Source: Atrina japonica (taxonomy: Eukaryota > Mollusca > Bivalvia > Pterioida > Pinnidae). Taken from it: a DNA stretch of 64,000 nt. The notes beneath the pieces are model-generated. The model made no database searches, was not told the DNA's origin, and worked only from the letters and a program-made list of their open reading frames with translations. Position numbers and translations under genes: made by a program. Where the stretch lies: assembly GCA_030159075.1 (NCBI GenBank), contig BROG01000552.1:419501-483500 (forward strand). The letters run 5' to 3'. Of the stretch, positions 21,372-31,203 are shown piece by piece (position 1 is the first letter of the stretch; the number at the start of each line of letters is the position of its first letter).

Positions 21372-23074
21372 ACAAGAATTCACTAATGGTCCAAAAAGTG
21401 TGACAATTGCAGCAAAAATTAAATTAAATATTTAAATTAAAAAAATATTGCCAATAAATAGTATATCCGTGGAGGCATTAAAAAATATATAATGATTTAT
21501 GATCGAAGTTAAAAAAAAATGTACAATGCTCAATCTCTAATAATTTTGCAGTATGTAACGTTGACAAAATATAAAATTAAAAACACAATTGAACTGCCTA
21601 TCAATTGTCTTCAGATATTTAATTTTGGAACATCAATTTCTATTGGAAAACACTTCTAAATGAATAGTGATTGCATTTAATTACCTCACAATTTCAGTAT
21701 CAAAAGGAACAATACTTTTTTTTCTTGTCAATGTTACATACTGTTTTATAAAGTTGCTTTGCATGAAGAAACAAGAAAATATTTTAAAATGTTTATCTAT
21801 AAATTCTTAAACTTCATTACAAAGATGTTTTTAGAAAATAAATCCATCTTTTTATCCTGCAAGAAATGGCAATTTTATTTGTAAGTGGTGTACGTAACAT
21901 TGACAAGAAAATTAAATTAAGAAATAATGGCTGAACCTCCTGTGAAAACTGATTATTATAATGTGATTTTAGTAACAAACAAAACCAAAATCTATATGAT
22001 GGTTTTTGACCATATTTTTTTGTATACGTAATTGGTTGTTTCCCATGAAAATGAATGGAATGAATATTTTTTAATGAGTCCGTTTCATAACTATCTTTTG
22101 TCATTGTCCCAGTAGGTAACTTCTACAAATATTTGACAAAATAACAAACCTTTGCCCTCAGCGTTCTCCATGCTTTTTTTCCCCCTTCTTAGTTACCTCT
22201 TGTTGCCAGAAATCAGTTGTCGCAAAATTACGTCGGATGTCGTAAACGTTAACATTCGGGAGAGAAAAATACTTTTTTCATTTTTTACAGTACGTAATGT
22301 GTGTTTTTGACGTGAAAATGTCATTATTAATCATGAGATCGAATATTTTTTCAGTTCACTGGGAAGACCCAAACTAGGACTTGATCTAGCTATCGAGTGT
22401 GTAAACGACTTTATTTACGACAATTCTGATCACCTTCCGCAAGTAACATATCCCTCGTGGCAGGTTTCAGTACGTAACCTGCATTTGACAAAAATACGTT
22501 ACGTACTATCACACTAATTTAATTTCACATAATTTAAAAATGTCAAGACTTAAAAGTAGAAACGCTACACCACTTGGAAACCATGTTTTTAGTCAACATA
22601 TTACTGCCATTAGAATTGCCAAATGACATGAAGCGGCGATGTAGCGATCAATTGAAATACACACGGTATCAAATGTCACGTTTTTTTTCCTGATTTTGTT
22701 TGTGGATGCCCTTATGAAATATGATGAATTAAGCACAGTTGAAGAATGAACTGCATATTATTATGATTTTTTGATAGTTTATTCATTAAATCGTATAACA
22801 AAACACAAAAAATGTCTATGAATTGTTACCTTCTCCATGGTTTAGGTATACAAACTGTTTTGACAAGAAATTATTTCAAATTTCCCCTTAGTGAATTCTT
22901 GCCCATATATATATATATATATATCTATCTGCAGAACTTACCTTATAACTTACTGTTTCTCCCAGTTTTCCAATTAATATATATACATCTACTTATTTGT
23001 CTTTCAGGTACACTACTAAACATTTAAATGATGAAACTACACCAAAGGCAATAAAAACTATGCTAGCAGTGTGA
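2101..23074 (+). CDS. CYRI: CYRI (FAM49) Rac1-interacting protein, complete spliced gene
   Basis: This gene encodes a CYFIP-related Rac1 interactor. Known vertebrate members (CYRI-A and CYRI-B) bind active Rac1 at the plasma membrane and restrain the WAVE/Scar complex, limiting lamellipodia. Joined exons are 2101-2182 (or 2274-2352), 7909-8030, 8800-8905, 10150-10286, 12398-12472, 17400-17602, 18849-18978, 19864-19934 and 23008-23074. All have AG/GT borders and compatible phases. The product is 330 aa with the first exon and 329 aa with the alternative one, against about 324 in human. Family landmarks seen are N-terminal [41 protein letters not shown] and a C-terminal TTKHLNDE stretch. The arginine pair after YY (residues 163-164) aligns with R160/R161 of human CYRI-B, reported to be needed for Rac1 binding. 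One gene here stands for the vertebrate pair, and the sequence cannot tell A from B. The 5' non-coding exon is not identified. Confidence 0.97.
2246..2352 (+). CDS. CYRI: CYRI alternative first coding exon 1b
   Basis: The exon follows a T-rich TTTTTTCAG acceptor at 2245 and ends before GTAAGT at 2353. Coding starts at ATG 2274 (G at -3, G at +4) and gives 26 residues: MGNLLKVL followed by [10 protein letters not shown] and ending FVDFE. It ends in phase 1, and joining to exon 2 gives Asn, so the junction reads DFENA as in vertebrate CYRI. Cys9 lies close to the myristoyl glycine, as Cys10 does in human CYRI-B. No upstream ATG lies in the exon. Splicing 1a directly to 1b would meet a TAA just before the 1b start, so the two exons are mutually exclusive in a productive mRNA. 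Confidence 0.88.
3549..3712. mobile_element. Foldback (MITE-like) inverted-repeat element
   Basis: The left arm contains ATTATCATGTTTATCTAAC (from 3572) and the right arm its complement, ending about 3692. The core arm is about 33 nt with one mismatch. A weaker match continues outward on both sides (ATTC.ACAATG), giving a stem of roughly 60 nt around a short centre. No coding capacity is present. I infer a small non-autonomous DNA element; no target duplication was identified. Confidence 0.65.
3928..4084 (+). repeat. 41-bp tandem repeat, four copies
   Basis: Four near-identical units contain GTCACCAGATGCTC then TTTCTTATATATGTGAAATG. The second copy lacks two bases. The block lies in CYRI intron 1. 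Confidence 0.9.
6860..7067 (-). mobile_element. tRNA-derived SINE, family 1 (reverse)
   Basis: Read on the minus strand, a tRNA-like head with a box B type GAGTTCGAGTCC is followed by the family body (ACAGGTTGG...CCGTAAGTG...GGCCAAAATTTGAAGC) and a tail of AAACAAACAAA. The central part around the usual CAGTAGG...AAGAACCC segment is deleted. An imperfect target duplication flanks it: CACAAGTGCGATCAA at 6845-6859 and CACAAGAGTGATCAA at 7068-7082 (13 of 15 match). Confidence 0.85.
7080..7520. repeat. Dispersed non-coding repeat (ATAGGGGCT / TTTCAAGGTCA type)
   Basis: It shares phrases with 14740-15420 and 18290-18550: CCTATAGGGGCT, then ATGTTTCAAGGTCATGGG and GTCAATTTCAC. No reading frame is present. 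These look like diverged copies of one old dispersed repeat of unknown class. Confidence 0.5.
7909..8030 (+). CDS. CYRI: CYRI coding exon 2
   Basis: The acceptor is GATATAG and the donor is CAG|GTAAGT. The exon enters in phase 1 and leaves in phase 0. It gives 40 full codons, starting AKPTIEEEP and ending [11 protein letters not shown], which aligns with the vertebrate NAQPTE...YRGAGHEIRE helix region. Confidence 0.95.
8175..8525 (+). repeat. About 154-bp tandem duplication in CYRI intron 2
   Basis: CATAACTNTCAAACCNTGCAT recurs at about 8192, 8347 and 8500, followed in each full unit by CATCAAGACC, GTGCAAGAACCATAA and TTGCTTNCGTTTTC. There are two full units and the start of a third, diverged from each other. 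No coding function is evident. Confidence 0.8.
8800..8905 (+). CDS. CYRI: CYRI coding exon 3
   Basis: The acceptor is TTCTTCAG and the donor GTATGT. It carries 35 full codons plus one base and leaves in phase 1. It encodes the conserved LQEKAW...PLV and YYEFS segments of the CYRI helical domain. Confidence 0.95.
9747..10024 (+). mobile_element. tRNA-derived SINE, family 1, full length
   Basis: The head has a box A (TGGCTCAGTCGGTAGCGCG) and a box B (AATTCGAGTCCC). The body contains TCCTGTCTTTCGGATGAGAC, AAGAACCC and GGTGACGTCTCCATATGAG, and the tail is AATAAACAAACAAACA. A perfect 13-bp target duplication, ACCAATATAATGT, flanks it at 9734-9746 and 10025-10037. It sits in CYRI intron 3. The head is not a functional tRNA because it runs straight into the SINE body. 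Confidence 0.95.
10150..10286 (+). CDS. CYRI: CYRI coding exon 4
   Basis: The acceptor is GTTTCAG and the donor AAG|GTACAG. It enters in phase 1 and leaves in phase 0. It encodes 45 codons after the split Glu, including [17 protein letters not shown] and FDEIK, which match the vertebrate QHLEREQALAKQFAEIL and FDELK. Confidence 0.96.
10287..12397. other. CYRI intron 4
   Basis: A 2.1-kb intron. Apart from the 93-bp tandem array at 11362-12105 and a small TA-rich run near 10608-10625, I see nothing recognisable. Confidence 0.7.
11362..12105 (+). repeat. 93-bp tandem repeat, eight copies
   Basis: Eight units begin near 11362, 11453, 11546, 11639, 11732, 11823, 11916 and 12008. Each contains TCCTTGCTTTGGCTTGATTT, AGCAAGCGGTGTAACTACC and a purine-rich GGCAGGGAGAGAGATG. 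Units differ by few bases, implying recent expansion or homogenisation. GCTTGATTTAGCAAGC in each unit can form a small hairpin. Confidence 0.95.
12398..12472 (+). CDS. CYRI: CYRI coding exon 5 (Rac1-contact arginines)
   Basis: This is a 75-bp, 25-codon exon, phase 0 at both ends, between ATTGCAG and GTAAGT. It encodes [20 protein letters not shown]. The RR pair corresponds to the reported Rac1-binding arginines of CYRI-B. Skipping the exon would keep the reading frame but remove that pair. It begins with an internal ATG, so it can look like a short separate gene, but it is not one. Confidence 0.96.
12651..13668 (+). repeat. About 38-40-bp minisatellite with higher-order structure
   Basis: Units are built on GCAGTAATGGGGTGGATAGT followed by GAACCATTAATTATGAAGGA. 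The first half is diverged. From about 13260 the units alternate between TTTATGATGAAGAATGC and TTAATTCTGCAGCATGC forms, giving a roughly 80-bp higher-order period repeated several times. Confidence 0.92.
14740..15420. repeat. Dispersed non-coding repeat copy
   Basis: It contains AAGGTCACCTGTTGC, ACCAATTTCAACCAAATTTG, CCATAGGGGCTCC and a TTTCACTCAGGAGAACATTA end followed by GGGCCTCTTGTT. The same order of phrases is seen at 18290-18550. It has no reading frame. Confidence 0.6.
16868..17126 (+). mobile_element. tRNA-derived SINE, family 2, full length
   Basis: The head has a Ser/Leu-like box A (TGGCCTAGTGGTCAGAGTG) and a box B (GGTTCGAGCCC). The body contains TTGCTAGTTTACTTGTGGAA and CTCCACCAAATAAAACCTGG, and it ends TAATCAAATCA. 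A perfect 14-bp target duplication, AACAAGATATTGCC, lies at 16854-16867 and 17127-17140. Confidence 0.93.
17400..17602 (+). CDS. CYRI: CYRI coding exon 6
   Basis: The acceptor is TATTTCAG and the donor CACC|GTAAGT. It enters in phase 0 and leaves in phase 2, with 67 codons plus two bases. It encodes [19 protein letters not shown], then [20 protein letters not shown], all close to vertebrate CYRI. The linker from exon 5 (DDTGNESVV) is the least conserved part and accounts for the extra length. Confidence 0.97.
17603..18848. other. CYRI intron 6
   Basis: AT-rich intron. It holds a dispersed repeat copy at 18290-18550 and otherwise nothing recognisable. Confidence 0.6.
18290..18550. repeat. Dispersed non-coding repeat copy
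   Basis: It contains ATGTTTCAAGGTTATGGGGTC, ACCAAACAATTCCCATGGGA, ACCCATAGGGATCC and TTTCACTCAGGTGACCATTA then GGACCTCTTGTT. These match the copy at 14740-15420 and more weakly 7080-7520. Confidence 0.6.
18849..18978 (+). CDS. CYRI: CYRI coding exon 7
   Basis: The acceptor is TGTTTCAG and the donor GAG|GTAAGT. It enters in phase 2 and leaves in phase 0. It encodes 43 codons after the split Pro, including [20 protein letters not shown], the most conserved block of the family. Confidence 0.97.
18979..19863. other. CYRI intron 7 with small foldback
   Basis: An inverted repeat, CTTGAAATTTTCGC at 19360-19373 and GCAAAAATTTCAAG at 19489-19502 (one mismatch), bounds about 143 bp, with a second internal CGCCCT/AGGGCG pairing. 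I infer a small foldback element. The remainder is AT-rich and featureless. Confidence 0.55.
19864..19934 (+). CDS. CYRI: CYRI coding exon 8
   Basis: The acceptor is CTTTTTAG and the donor AAG|GTAAGC. It enters in phase 0 and leaves in phase 2. It encodes [20 protein letters not shown] then NALR, matching the vertebrate [20 protein letters not shown]. Confidence 0.96.
20305..20542 (+). mobile_element. tRNA-derived SINE, family 2, full length
   Basis: The box A is TGGCCGAGTGGTTAGAG and the box B is GGTTCGATTCCC. The body contains CCAGTTTACTTGCAGAGGGT and CTCCTCCACCAATAAAAAC, and the tail is AAAAAAATCAAATCAA. An 11-bp target duplication with one mismatch flanks it: GTTATTCCTGG at 20294-20304 and GTTATTTCTGG at 20543-20553. 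Confidence 0.93.
20952..21121. mobile_element. Foldback MITE, family M1, copy 1
   Basis: A perfect 23-bp inverted repeat lies at 20966-20988 and 21081-21103 (core CTATATATTTTGTGAAAAT and its complement), with AAAATTCTT-type sequence outside both arms. The central part contains GCTTGAGAAACTTGG. The same central and terminal sequence recurs, in the opposite orientation, at 40893-41013 and 55032-55146. It is non-coding, so mobilisation would need an enzyme from elsewhere. Confidence 0.8.
21314..21369. repeat. (TA)n microsatellite
   Basis: A TA dinucleotide run of about 56 bp, interrupted once by AA near 21330. Confidence 0.95.
22130..22720. other. CpG-richer island with repeated GTAACGT-like motifs
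   Basis: In contrast to its AT-rich surroundings this stretch has many CG dinucleotides (ACGTCGG, CGTAAACG, GACGTG, TACGTTACGTAC). One frame is open from about 22300 to 22510 with no ATG or homology I can name. Motifs of the type AGTANGTAACNTTGACAA recur nearby at about 21548, 21725 (reverse), 21889 and 22470. It may be an old transposon relic; its identity is unknown. Confidence 0.4.
23008..23074 (+). CDS. CYRI: CYRI last coding exon and stop
   Basis: The acceptor is GTCTTTCAG. It completes the split Arg and encodes 21 codons, [11 protein letters not shown] then [10 protein letters not shown], ending in TGA at 23072-23074. The end is one residue longer than the vertebrate terminal MLQ. The exon presumably continues into the 3' UTR. 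Confidence 0.95.
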
Positions 23075-26000
23075 TTGGCATACTATGTACTAGTGCCATC
23101 TATTTCCAAATATGTGATGTAATTTTCTCATCCCATGTGACTTTTAGTACTTACAACTTTCCATATTGACAGTGCTTGTATGAGAGGACTTTTGTGATGT
23201 ATAATGTATCTGTATGTCATGAACAGATTAGAAGAAGAGGATCATTCCTGAGTCTGATGCACATACTTATATATATCTAAATATATATTTTTTATATTTG
23301 TAAAAGGGTCTTTTATTTGCATCTGCTACATGTTCTTTACAGCAACACTGGTGAAATGGCATAAATAATGAACTTCAATGGGTTCTCATAACTTATGTCA
23401 TTTCTCTACATTTGTCGTAAAATCGGCTGTTTTTCATTGTAGAGGTAGATGTTTTCATGCTTTATTATCAAAAAAGATCTAGGAAACATCTAATTGTAGT
23501 AGAAGAAACACCTTGATGTAAAACCCAGTGACACTGACTGCAATATTGCTGAAAACTGTATTTGACTGGCAATATTAGGTCTCAACATTATAAAACTTTG
23601 AGAAGATCCTTAACTGGGCCTGCTCAACTAATAAGATTTCAGGATTGACTGAAGAGGAGAATTTTATGATGCACATTTTTAAGTTTCTCAAGTTTTATGG
23701 TATCAGGCCAAGGTGTAAGATATCATGTAATCAGTAGTTAGCAACTAAATCCATAGATGGGCAAATCAATTACATTGATGTTGAAACTGTATTATTGCGA
23801 GGTTTCTTTTATCTCTATCAACATTTTATTACATAATTTATACATAAGTTTTCGTTCAGGTTTTGGGGGGAACTTGTTAAAATTCTATTTATACCCCTTT
23901 TCATGTGCCAAGATTAAATCTACTTTTAAATGTCGGTCTTGTCAGCCTTACAGACTATATTGAGATCTAGTAATTGGAGCATTTATTGTATATGATTAAA
24001 GATGACACATTAAAACCTCAAAATAATAGATAGTCTGTTATTGTACAGTCAGACTGCTTTATAATGATCGTTGTTATTCTGACAAATTCACGTACAGAGA
24101 TTGTGATGTAAAAATTCAGAACAAACAGGCAAAAAATCCTGTAATACATCATCACAGACATATCCTATGGAAATTATTATTGGTAGTTTGTATTCAAAGA
24201 ATGTGTTTTCAATGGAATTGATAAATGGTACAATGTTTATAAAATTATGCAAAATTCAAATAAATTTTATTCCATCTATCAATAACAAAATAAATCTCTA
24301 TTTTTAGAGAAAAAAATGGTTATTGTGATATATTTGCTATGAGTTTCTTCAAAAGAACAAATCCATTACAATGATTAAGTTTCAAAGTAACGAACATGGT
24401 CATTATAAAGATTGTTCTCTGTATCTACATGGATGTCAATCATTTTCTGTTTTAAGAAAGAGAAAAAAAACGCAATATTTTATTCATATGATCCATTGTT
24501 ACAGTGACAATGATATATCTTTGAGCAAAGTTTATGTTATATGAATTACAAGAAATGTTAGAATGTTACACATGAATTTTATCACCACAAGAAGATAAGA
24601 AAGGGTAAACCTTGACATAGTCAAGAGTTGATGAATTTATATCTTGGTGTTTTACATACCTTGCATTCATTGTAATTGCTTTGCATATGGTTAAATATTT
24701 TATTGCTGTACAAAATATACAACTCAACAAATGCTGTTTTAGGGATTTTTTTCAAATTCTGTGCCAATACAATATTTTGTTTGACTGTATGAATGAATAT
24801 AAGATCAGATAAATTATTGTGACATCACAAAACTTAGAATTAATCTGGGATTTCCATATTTGTCTATAGTCTTGCAATATGAAATTGCACATATATTATT
24901 AGAGGCAGCTTCAAATGTCTATTGTTTGTTTCATTAGAATGTCTAGAAAGAACAAATGGCTTCCAGGAATATTGATAATTTTCTCACCTGCGATATTGTC
25001 AATGTAGTAATCATTGTAGTAATTAGTAAATAGCTATAGAATTAAACAAGAAAGTGTTCTTGTATATTTTTGTCTTTTTCCTTAAAATTGATCTTATGAA
25101 AAAAAAAAACACATGCAGCTTCACAGCCAAGCATCAATATTAGTAACAACATATGAACAGTGTATGAGTAGTTTGTTATCATAGTTTTGTAGTGAATGTA
25201 TGTGTATATAGCTGTTAGTATACTCCAGTGCTTATCACTCAGATAAAGTGTACTTGTTCAGAGTATTCACCAAAATTTGGATAACAATATATAAATGACT
25301 TTAAATATACATTGATTCTGGAAAGTTTTGTGAGCAAGGTTCAGTGTTCAACCAAACATTGTTATAAATTTTATTTCCTCCTAGGCACTTTAGAATCTTC
25401 AAAAAGTAAATAAAAAATTGAATAAGTATTTTGAATATCTGAAACACCACAGAAACTTTCACTGTATGTTTTTCAAGTCAAAATACCATTGGAGGTAATC
25501 CTTTTCATTTAGTTTTCCATGACATGAATTGTAGCTTTGTATTGTAATCAATATTTTGCTTTTATTAATTTTGAAATTCAAAGTTGCTTGCTTACAGATA
25601 TACAGGCAATTATGTCAGAATTTAGTGAAAATAATGTTTATGGTATTTACTTGACAAAATTAACATAACTACATCAACTAAACACAATATACAATTAAGT
25701 CTCGTTATGTCAAAATCAAATGAGTTGAAATTCTGGTTATGTCAAAATCGAACACTAGTCCTGATTTTTTATTATACATTTTTGTTACTTTTACTCCAGA
25801 TATCTCAATATTTTTATCTCAGACTTTGGCTCATGTCAAAGTAAAATTGCGGTCCATAGTACTGAAATATTTTGAGAAAAAAAAACACTCATTATTTCAA
25901 AATTACTTTCCATGTTCAATGGTTAATTTTTGTAAGAGCATACCTATAAATTGCCTGTAAAATAATCAAAGAAGTGACCTAGATATTTATTTGTTGTCTG

Positions 26001-28734
26001 ATTAGAAAAATGCTTTAATTGAACATTTTGGTTATCTTGAATTCTGGATATCTGGCAGAAATAGGGGACAGTCGTGTGAATTTTGAGATAATGAGATTCC
26101 ACTGTGTAAAACTAAAAAGCCTATAATAAGTCTAAAGGGCTTGGTGTGTCTAAGACACTTTTGCTCTTTTTCACACCTATGTCCTAATTTAAAATTAAAA
26201 AAAATTTCAAAATAATGCAATTAATTATATTTTTCAGTTAATAAAAATATTTTTAATGGAAAATGTTCATCAAATTTTATGACCTTGTGTAAAGGGGCAG
26301 TTTTTATGTCCAAGCATTGTATGTTGAGACTCTCTACCTGCTGGCAGAGGATGATTTGTGCTTGTTTTGTTTCCTGTTGTTTTGCTCAGTTGATGTATAA
26401 AATTATAATTACCTGTAGTTTGCATCAATCCCACATTGCATCTAACCCACAGCACCGAGAACAGGGTAGTTGTTGGCAGAGTTTTCTGTGTCCTGATATG
26501 TTGTAATACATGTAATGTAATTGTTGACTGACATGTTTTGTTGTGGACAATTACCTCTTGCACATTTGCTCAGTGTGCTTTATGATTAACGCATAATTAT
26601 ACAAGACATTCTCCTGTCTTATTCAGTTGGTTAATATCTTTTTCTACTTTGGTAAATGAATAGATCTATTTTTAAGAGTGCTTTCTATTGAACTCCAAAT
26701 ATCAGCCATGTATAAATGAAATTTGTTTTGACAGAGCTAATTAAAGGATTTGTTATTGAAAATCATTTGAGTAATCAATTACCTTATTTGTCTTAATTTC
26801 AATAATTATACTCTTTAAAATTGTTCTATGGGGATTGACATTTTTTGTTGTTGATATTTTCATACATTCCCCATATTATATCCTTCTAATGTTGTAGCGA
26901 TATTAATAAACGTTTAGATATTTGACTTTGATCTAAAGTACATATGTGAGGCATTGGGTTTCTTCTCTTGGAATTGTATGTATAATTGTCTGAAATAAAA
27001 TTTGCACTGATTTAAAATGATCTGAGGGTTATTCTGTAATTTTAATATGGTGCCATATCTGTGAAGAGTCATATTTATTTTCTTTTTCATTCTTTCCATT
27101 CATTTAGATTTACTGATTTCTGAATTAGGTAGTTTGTTGTAAAACGATATGTATTTGTATGTTTTAAATCAAATCAATATGTACAGATATCTGTCTTTTT
27201 TGTTATTCTTGAAAATATAACTTTTTTTCAAATGAAACCACAAATGTGAGCAGAATTTTTCATGTTCTGTAATTGTATATATTGAATATGAAAGATGTAT
27301 GTATGTGGTTTTGACAGCACTTGCCAATAGAATTTCAGTCAAAGTGTGAAACAAAATGGACATCGATCAATAACTTTTTTACACTTTTTCTTACATCAAG
27401 TTTCCACATTCAAAATTTGAGATGAATCTCAAAATCTTACTTTACACATGAATTCAAAATGGTTCACTTTTTGACACTCATCTTGTTAAAGAGTATGAAA
27501 TCTATAACTGTATCATTGATAAAGATTACATGCCATTAGTAGCAGTACTATTTCCCCTGGCTTGTAGTAACAAATTTTTAGTGCCTCATGCCTGTACATC
27601 ATTTCATTTTCACTTTAAATGATGTTTTCTTTTTTTATAAACAAAAATGACAGTTGACATTTATAATGTCTGACCAGGTTTTTCCTCTCTATTGCAAGTT
27701 TGATTTTTATTTGTTTTATCAGAGAGAGAAAAAAATACTGACTATGCTGTTTACAAATTTATATAATCATTCTTCAAACAGACTTTCAACAGCTGGGTGT
27801 TATGTTGAAATAAATGTCATGTTACTTTAGCTTTTGTAGTTTAATCACTTTTCCATTCTTGATAACAAAAATGTTTAAATATCTAGATTTCTTATTTACT
27901 TTCATTTCTGCCTGTGTTGTACTGACAGTAGTAAAAAGAATCTTAATTTGTATACAGTGAGTTCTACCAAAGAAAAAAATATTTTTAGTGAATGTCAGTT
28001 CTCAGAAGGAATGTTAAAGAGCAACATGGGTAATGTTTATCCAACAATACATTATAACTGATGAAGATGTTATTGATAGATATATCAAAGTACCAAAAAT
28101 ATATAAAATGCAATCATTTTATGATATCTAAAGGGATACTTTTTTTTTAAATATTATGTACTGGACGGTTACCATTGGTACAAAAGATGATAGTGATGTC
28201 TGTCTTTTTTATGTTAGGATTTCTTGACATATTGATATACCTTAAAGTCACATTCAAGGGATGTTATTGTAATTTTTGACAGGCAACACCTTATCAGTTA
28301 TAAATAGATCAATGTGTTCGGTGTCTCCCATGATTAATTAACTTATTAGTTGGAATAGGACTTTTAAAATATGATGAAAGTTCATGTGAGTATGCATTAA
28401 GAGAGTATAGAAAAGTTTATTTATGGACAATACTCCCAGGAATGTGGCTTTAACTCATATAATTAATATCTGAAGATAATCACTGTACATGACCAAAGTA
28501 TCTATAAATTTGAGATAGTTAGGTATTGTTTTGCTGGTGAGCTAACATTTTTAACCCGCTCAAATTTCCTATTCAAGCCTTTGATCATGTTGCTATTTCT
28601 TTGTGGGGTAAATGAATTTTACTTTGCAAAAAGCCAGATATTCCACTCTGATATATGTGATTGTATCATTTATTAAATTAATTTGTAAAACTGATTCATA
28701 TATTTGTTGTTGTTTTAAGAGATACAAACTTTTC
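23075..28734 (+). other. CYRI 3' UTR and downstream AT-rich region
   Basis: There is no gene or clear interspersed repeat in 5.6 kb. AATAAA hexamers are frequent (for example 24259-24264), so the 3' end of the CYRI mRNA cannot be fixed by sequence alone. The absence of transposons over this span, unlike the flanks, is compatible with a long 3' UTR but does not prove one. Confidence 0.45.
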
Positions 28735-30166
28735 AGCCTTATATGTGAACTTATATACAGTGTCCATTGGATATATGTAAACTTACAAATGCAGTGTCCA
28801 TTGGATATATGTAAACTTACAAATACAGTGACCATTGGTTATATGTAAACATATAAATAGTTCTTTGGATATATGTAAACTTATAAATAGTTCTTTGGAT
28901 ATATGTAAACTTACAAATACAGTGTCCATTGGATATATGTAAACTTATAAATACAGTGTCTATTGGATATATGTAAACTTATAAATAGTTCTTTGGATAT
29001 ATGTAAACTTACAAATACAGTGTCCATTGGATATATGTAAACTTACAAATACAGTGTCCATTGATTATATGTAAACTTACAAATACAGTGTCCATTGGAT
29101 ATATGTAAACTTATAAATATACCAGTGTAAACCATTAGTTATATTTGTAAACTTATAATAATATTAAACTTTGGTCTATTGGATATATGTAAACTTATAA
29201 ATAGTTCTTTGGATATATGTAAACTTACAAATACAGTGTAACCTTTTAAATACAGTGTCCATTGATGTAAACTTACAAATACAGTGTCCATTGGTTATAT
29301 GTAAACTTATAAATAGTTCTTTGGATATATGTAAACTTACAAATACAGTGTCCATTGGATATATGTAAACTTACAAATACAGTGTCCATTGGATATATGT
29401 AAACTTATAAATACAGTGACCATTGGTTATATGTAAACTTTTAAATAGTTCTTTGGATATATGTAAACTTATAAATAGTTCTTTGGATATATGTAAACTT
29501 ACAAATACAGTATCCATTGATTATATGTAAACTTATAAATAGTTCTTTGGATATATGTAAACTTACAAATACAGTGTCCATTGGATATATGTAAACTTAC
29601 AGTATCCATTGATTATATGTAAACTTATAAATAGTTCTTTGGATATATGTAAACTTACAAATACAGTGTCCATTGGATATATGTAAACTTACAAATACAG
29701 TATCCATTGATTATATGTAAACTTATAAATAGTTCTTTGGATATATGTAAACTTACAAATACAGTGTCAATTGGATATATGTAAACTTATAAATAGTTCT
29801 TTGGATATATGTAAACTTACAAATACAGTATCCATTGATTATATGTAAACTTATAAATAGTTCTTTGGATATATGTAAACTTACAAATACAGTATCCATT
29901 GATTATATGTAAACTTATAAATAGTTCTTTGGATATATGTAAACTTACAAATACAGTATCCATTGATTATATGTAAACTTATAAATAGTTCTTTGGATAT
30001 ATGTAAACTTACAAATACAGTGTCCATTGGATATATGTAAACTTACAAATACAGTGTCCATTGGTTATATGTAAACTTATAAATAGTTCTTTGGATATAT
30101 GTAAACTTACAAATACAGTGTCCATTGATTATATGTAAACTTATAAATAGAGTGTCCATTGGTTGA
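28735..30166 (+). repeat. 1.4-kb minisatellite of two interleaved monomers
   Basis: Two monomer types share GGATATATGTAAACTTA. Type A adds CAAATACAGTGTCCATT (about 34 bp) and type B adds TAAATAGTTCTTT (about 30 bp). They alternate in runs such as A-A-B and A-B, with about 40 monomers in all. Repeated blocks of a few monomers indicate higher-order duplication. No protein role is suggested. Confidence 0.95.
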
Positions 30167-31132
30167 CATTATCCATCCAAATATGTAAATGTGTATTTTT
30201 ACATGTATATCCACCCCTGTAAAATTATTCAATTTATCATATGTCTGTACTAGATACAACTATGCCAGGATGTTAATGATGGTAACTGTAGGGGGATTTT
30301 ATGATGGCCTATGTGTCACTGTGCATGTGCATTTGAAAAGAAAAATTAAATCAGACCTGAACAAGTAGTTTTATTGTTCAAATATAGTATATCTATTTAA
30401 AATATAATATATTATATCTTAGAACAAGATGTGCTTGTGAAACACAAATGCAGGTCGGGGCATCTATTTACAATGTTTCTGTTTTATTTAAATTTACATT
30501 TTGTCCTGTATTTAAATAAATATAATAGATCTCTCTCTCTCTTTTTTCTCTCTCTCTCTCTCTCTGAAATTTGTAAATCAATTTTCCCTTAGATCTACAA
30601 TCACAGTAGTAAAACATTCATATCTCCGCATTATTAATGAATTAATTTTGTCCTGTTCATCTGTCCATCTGCTTAATTCTAAGTACGAAAATATTATTAC
30701 ATTACCACATTTATGTACGACTTTTTTTTCTTCCTTCTGTTTCTTCTTACAAATTAAATAAAATATGTTTAAACTAGATAGTAAAAATGAATATTTGATA
30801 TATTGTACATATACTGTTTTAAAGTGGTAAATAGATAATGATTTATTTATCGGTCATGAACTAATCTACATTTGTTGTTTACACACCTGATAATACTTTC
30901 CATTTGCACTGTTTAAGTAAGACAAAATTATTTAATTGATGTTTTGTGTGAAAACATGGTATTGATTTATATCAAATGTTAAACAGTAAAAGCATGTTGG
31001 GGGATATTTTCCTTCCTACCCAATTAATTGTTTTCTGTAAACATAAATCTTCTCCAAACTATTTTGGTAAAATTCTTGGTACATGTAAATAGAAAAATGA
31101 GAAATGTATTATGATAAAATGGATAAATTTGT

Positions 31133-31203
<71 letters not shown>

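Larger units (their letters stand above)
19935..23007. other. CYRI intron 8
   Basis: A 3.1-kb intron containing a family 2 SINE, a foldback MITE, a TA microsatellite and a CpG-richer island near 22130-22720. It ends with a second TA run at 22903-22926, upstream of the last exon. Confidence 0.65.

Noticed and set aside
22353..22462. Extra CYRI exon between exons 8 and 9
   Set aside because: It has AG and GT borders and is open, but its phases do not fit exon 8 (phase 2) and the last exon, and vertebrate CYRI has no counterpart.
26270..26563. 97-aa minus-strand ORF downstream of CYRI
   Set aside because: No recognisable domain, and overlapping open frames on both strands suggest chance.
28735..30166. 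CRISPR-like array
   Set aside because: Monomers are directly adjacent with no unique spacers, and the window is animal nuclear DNA.
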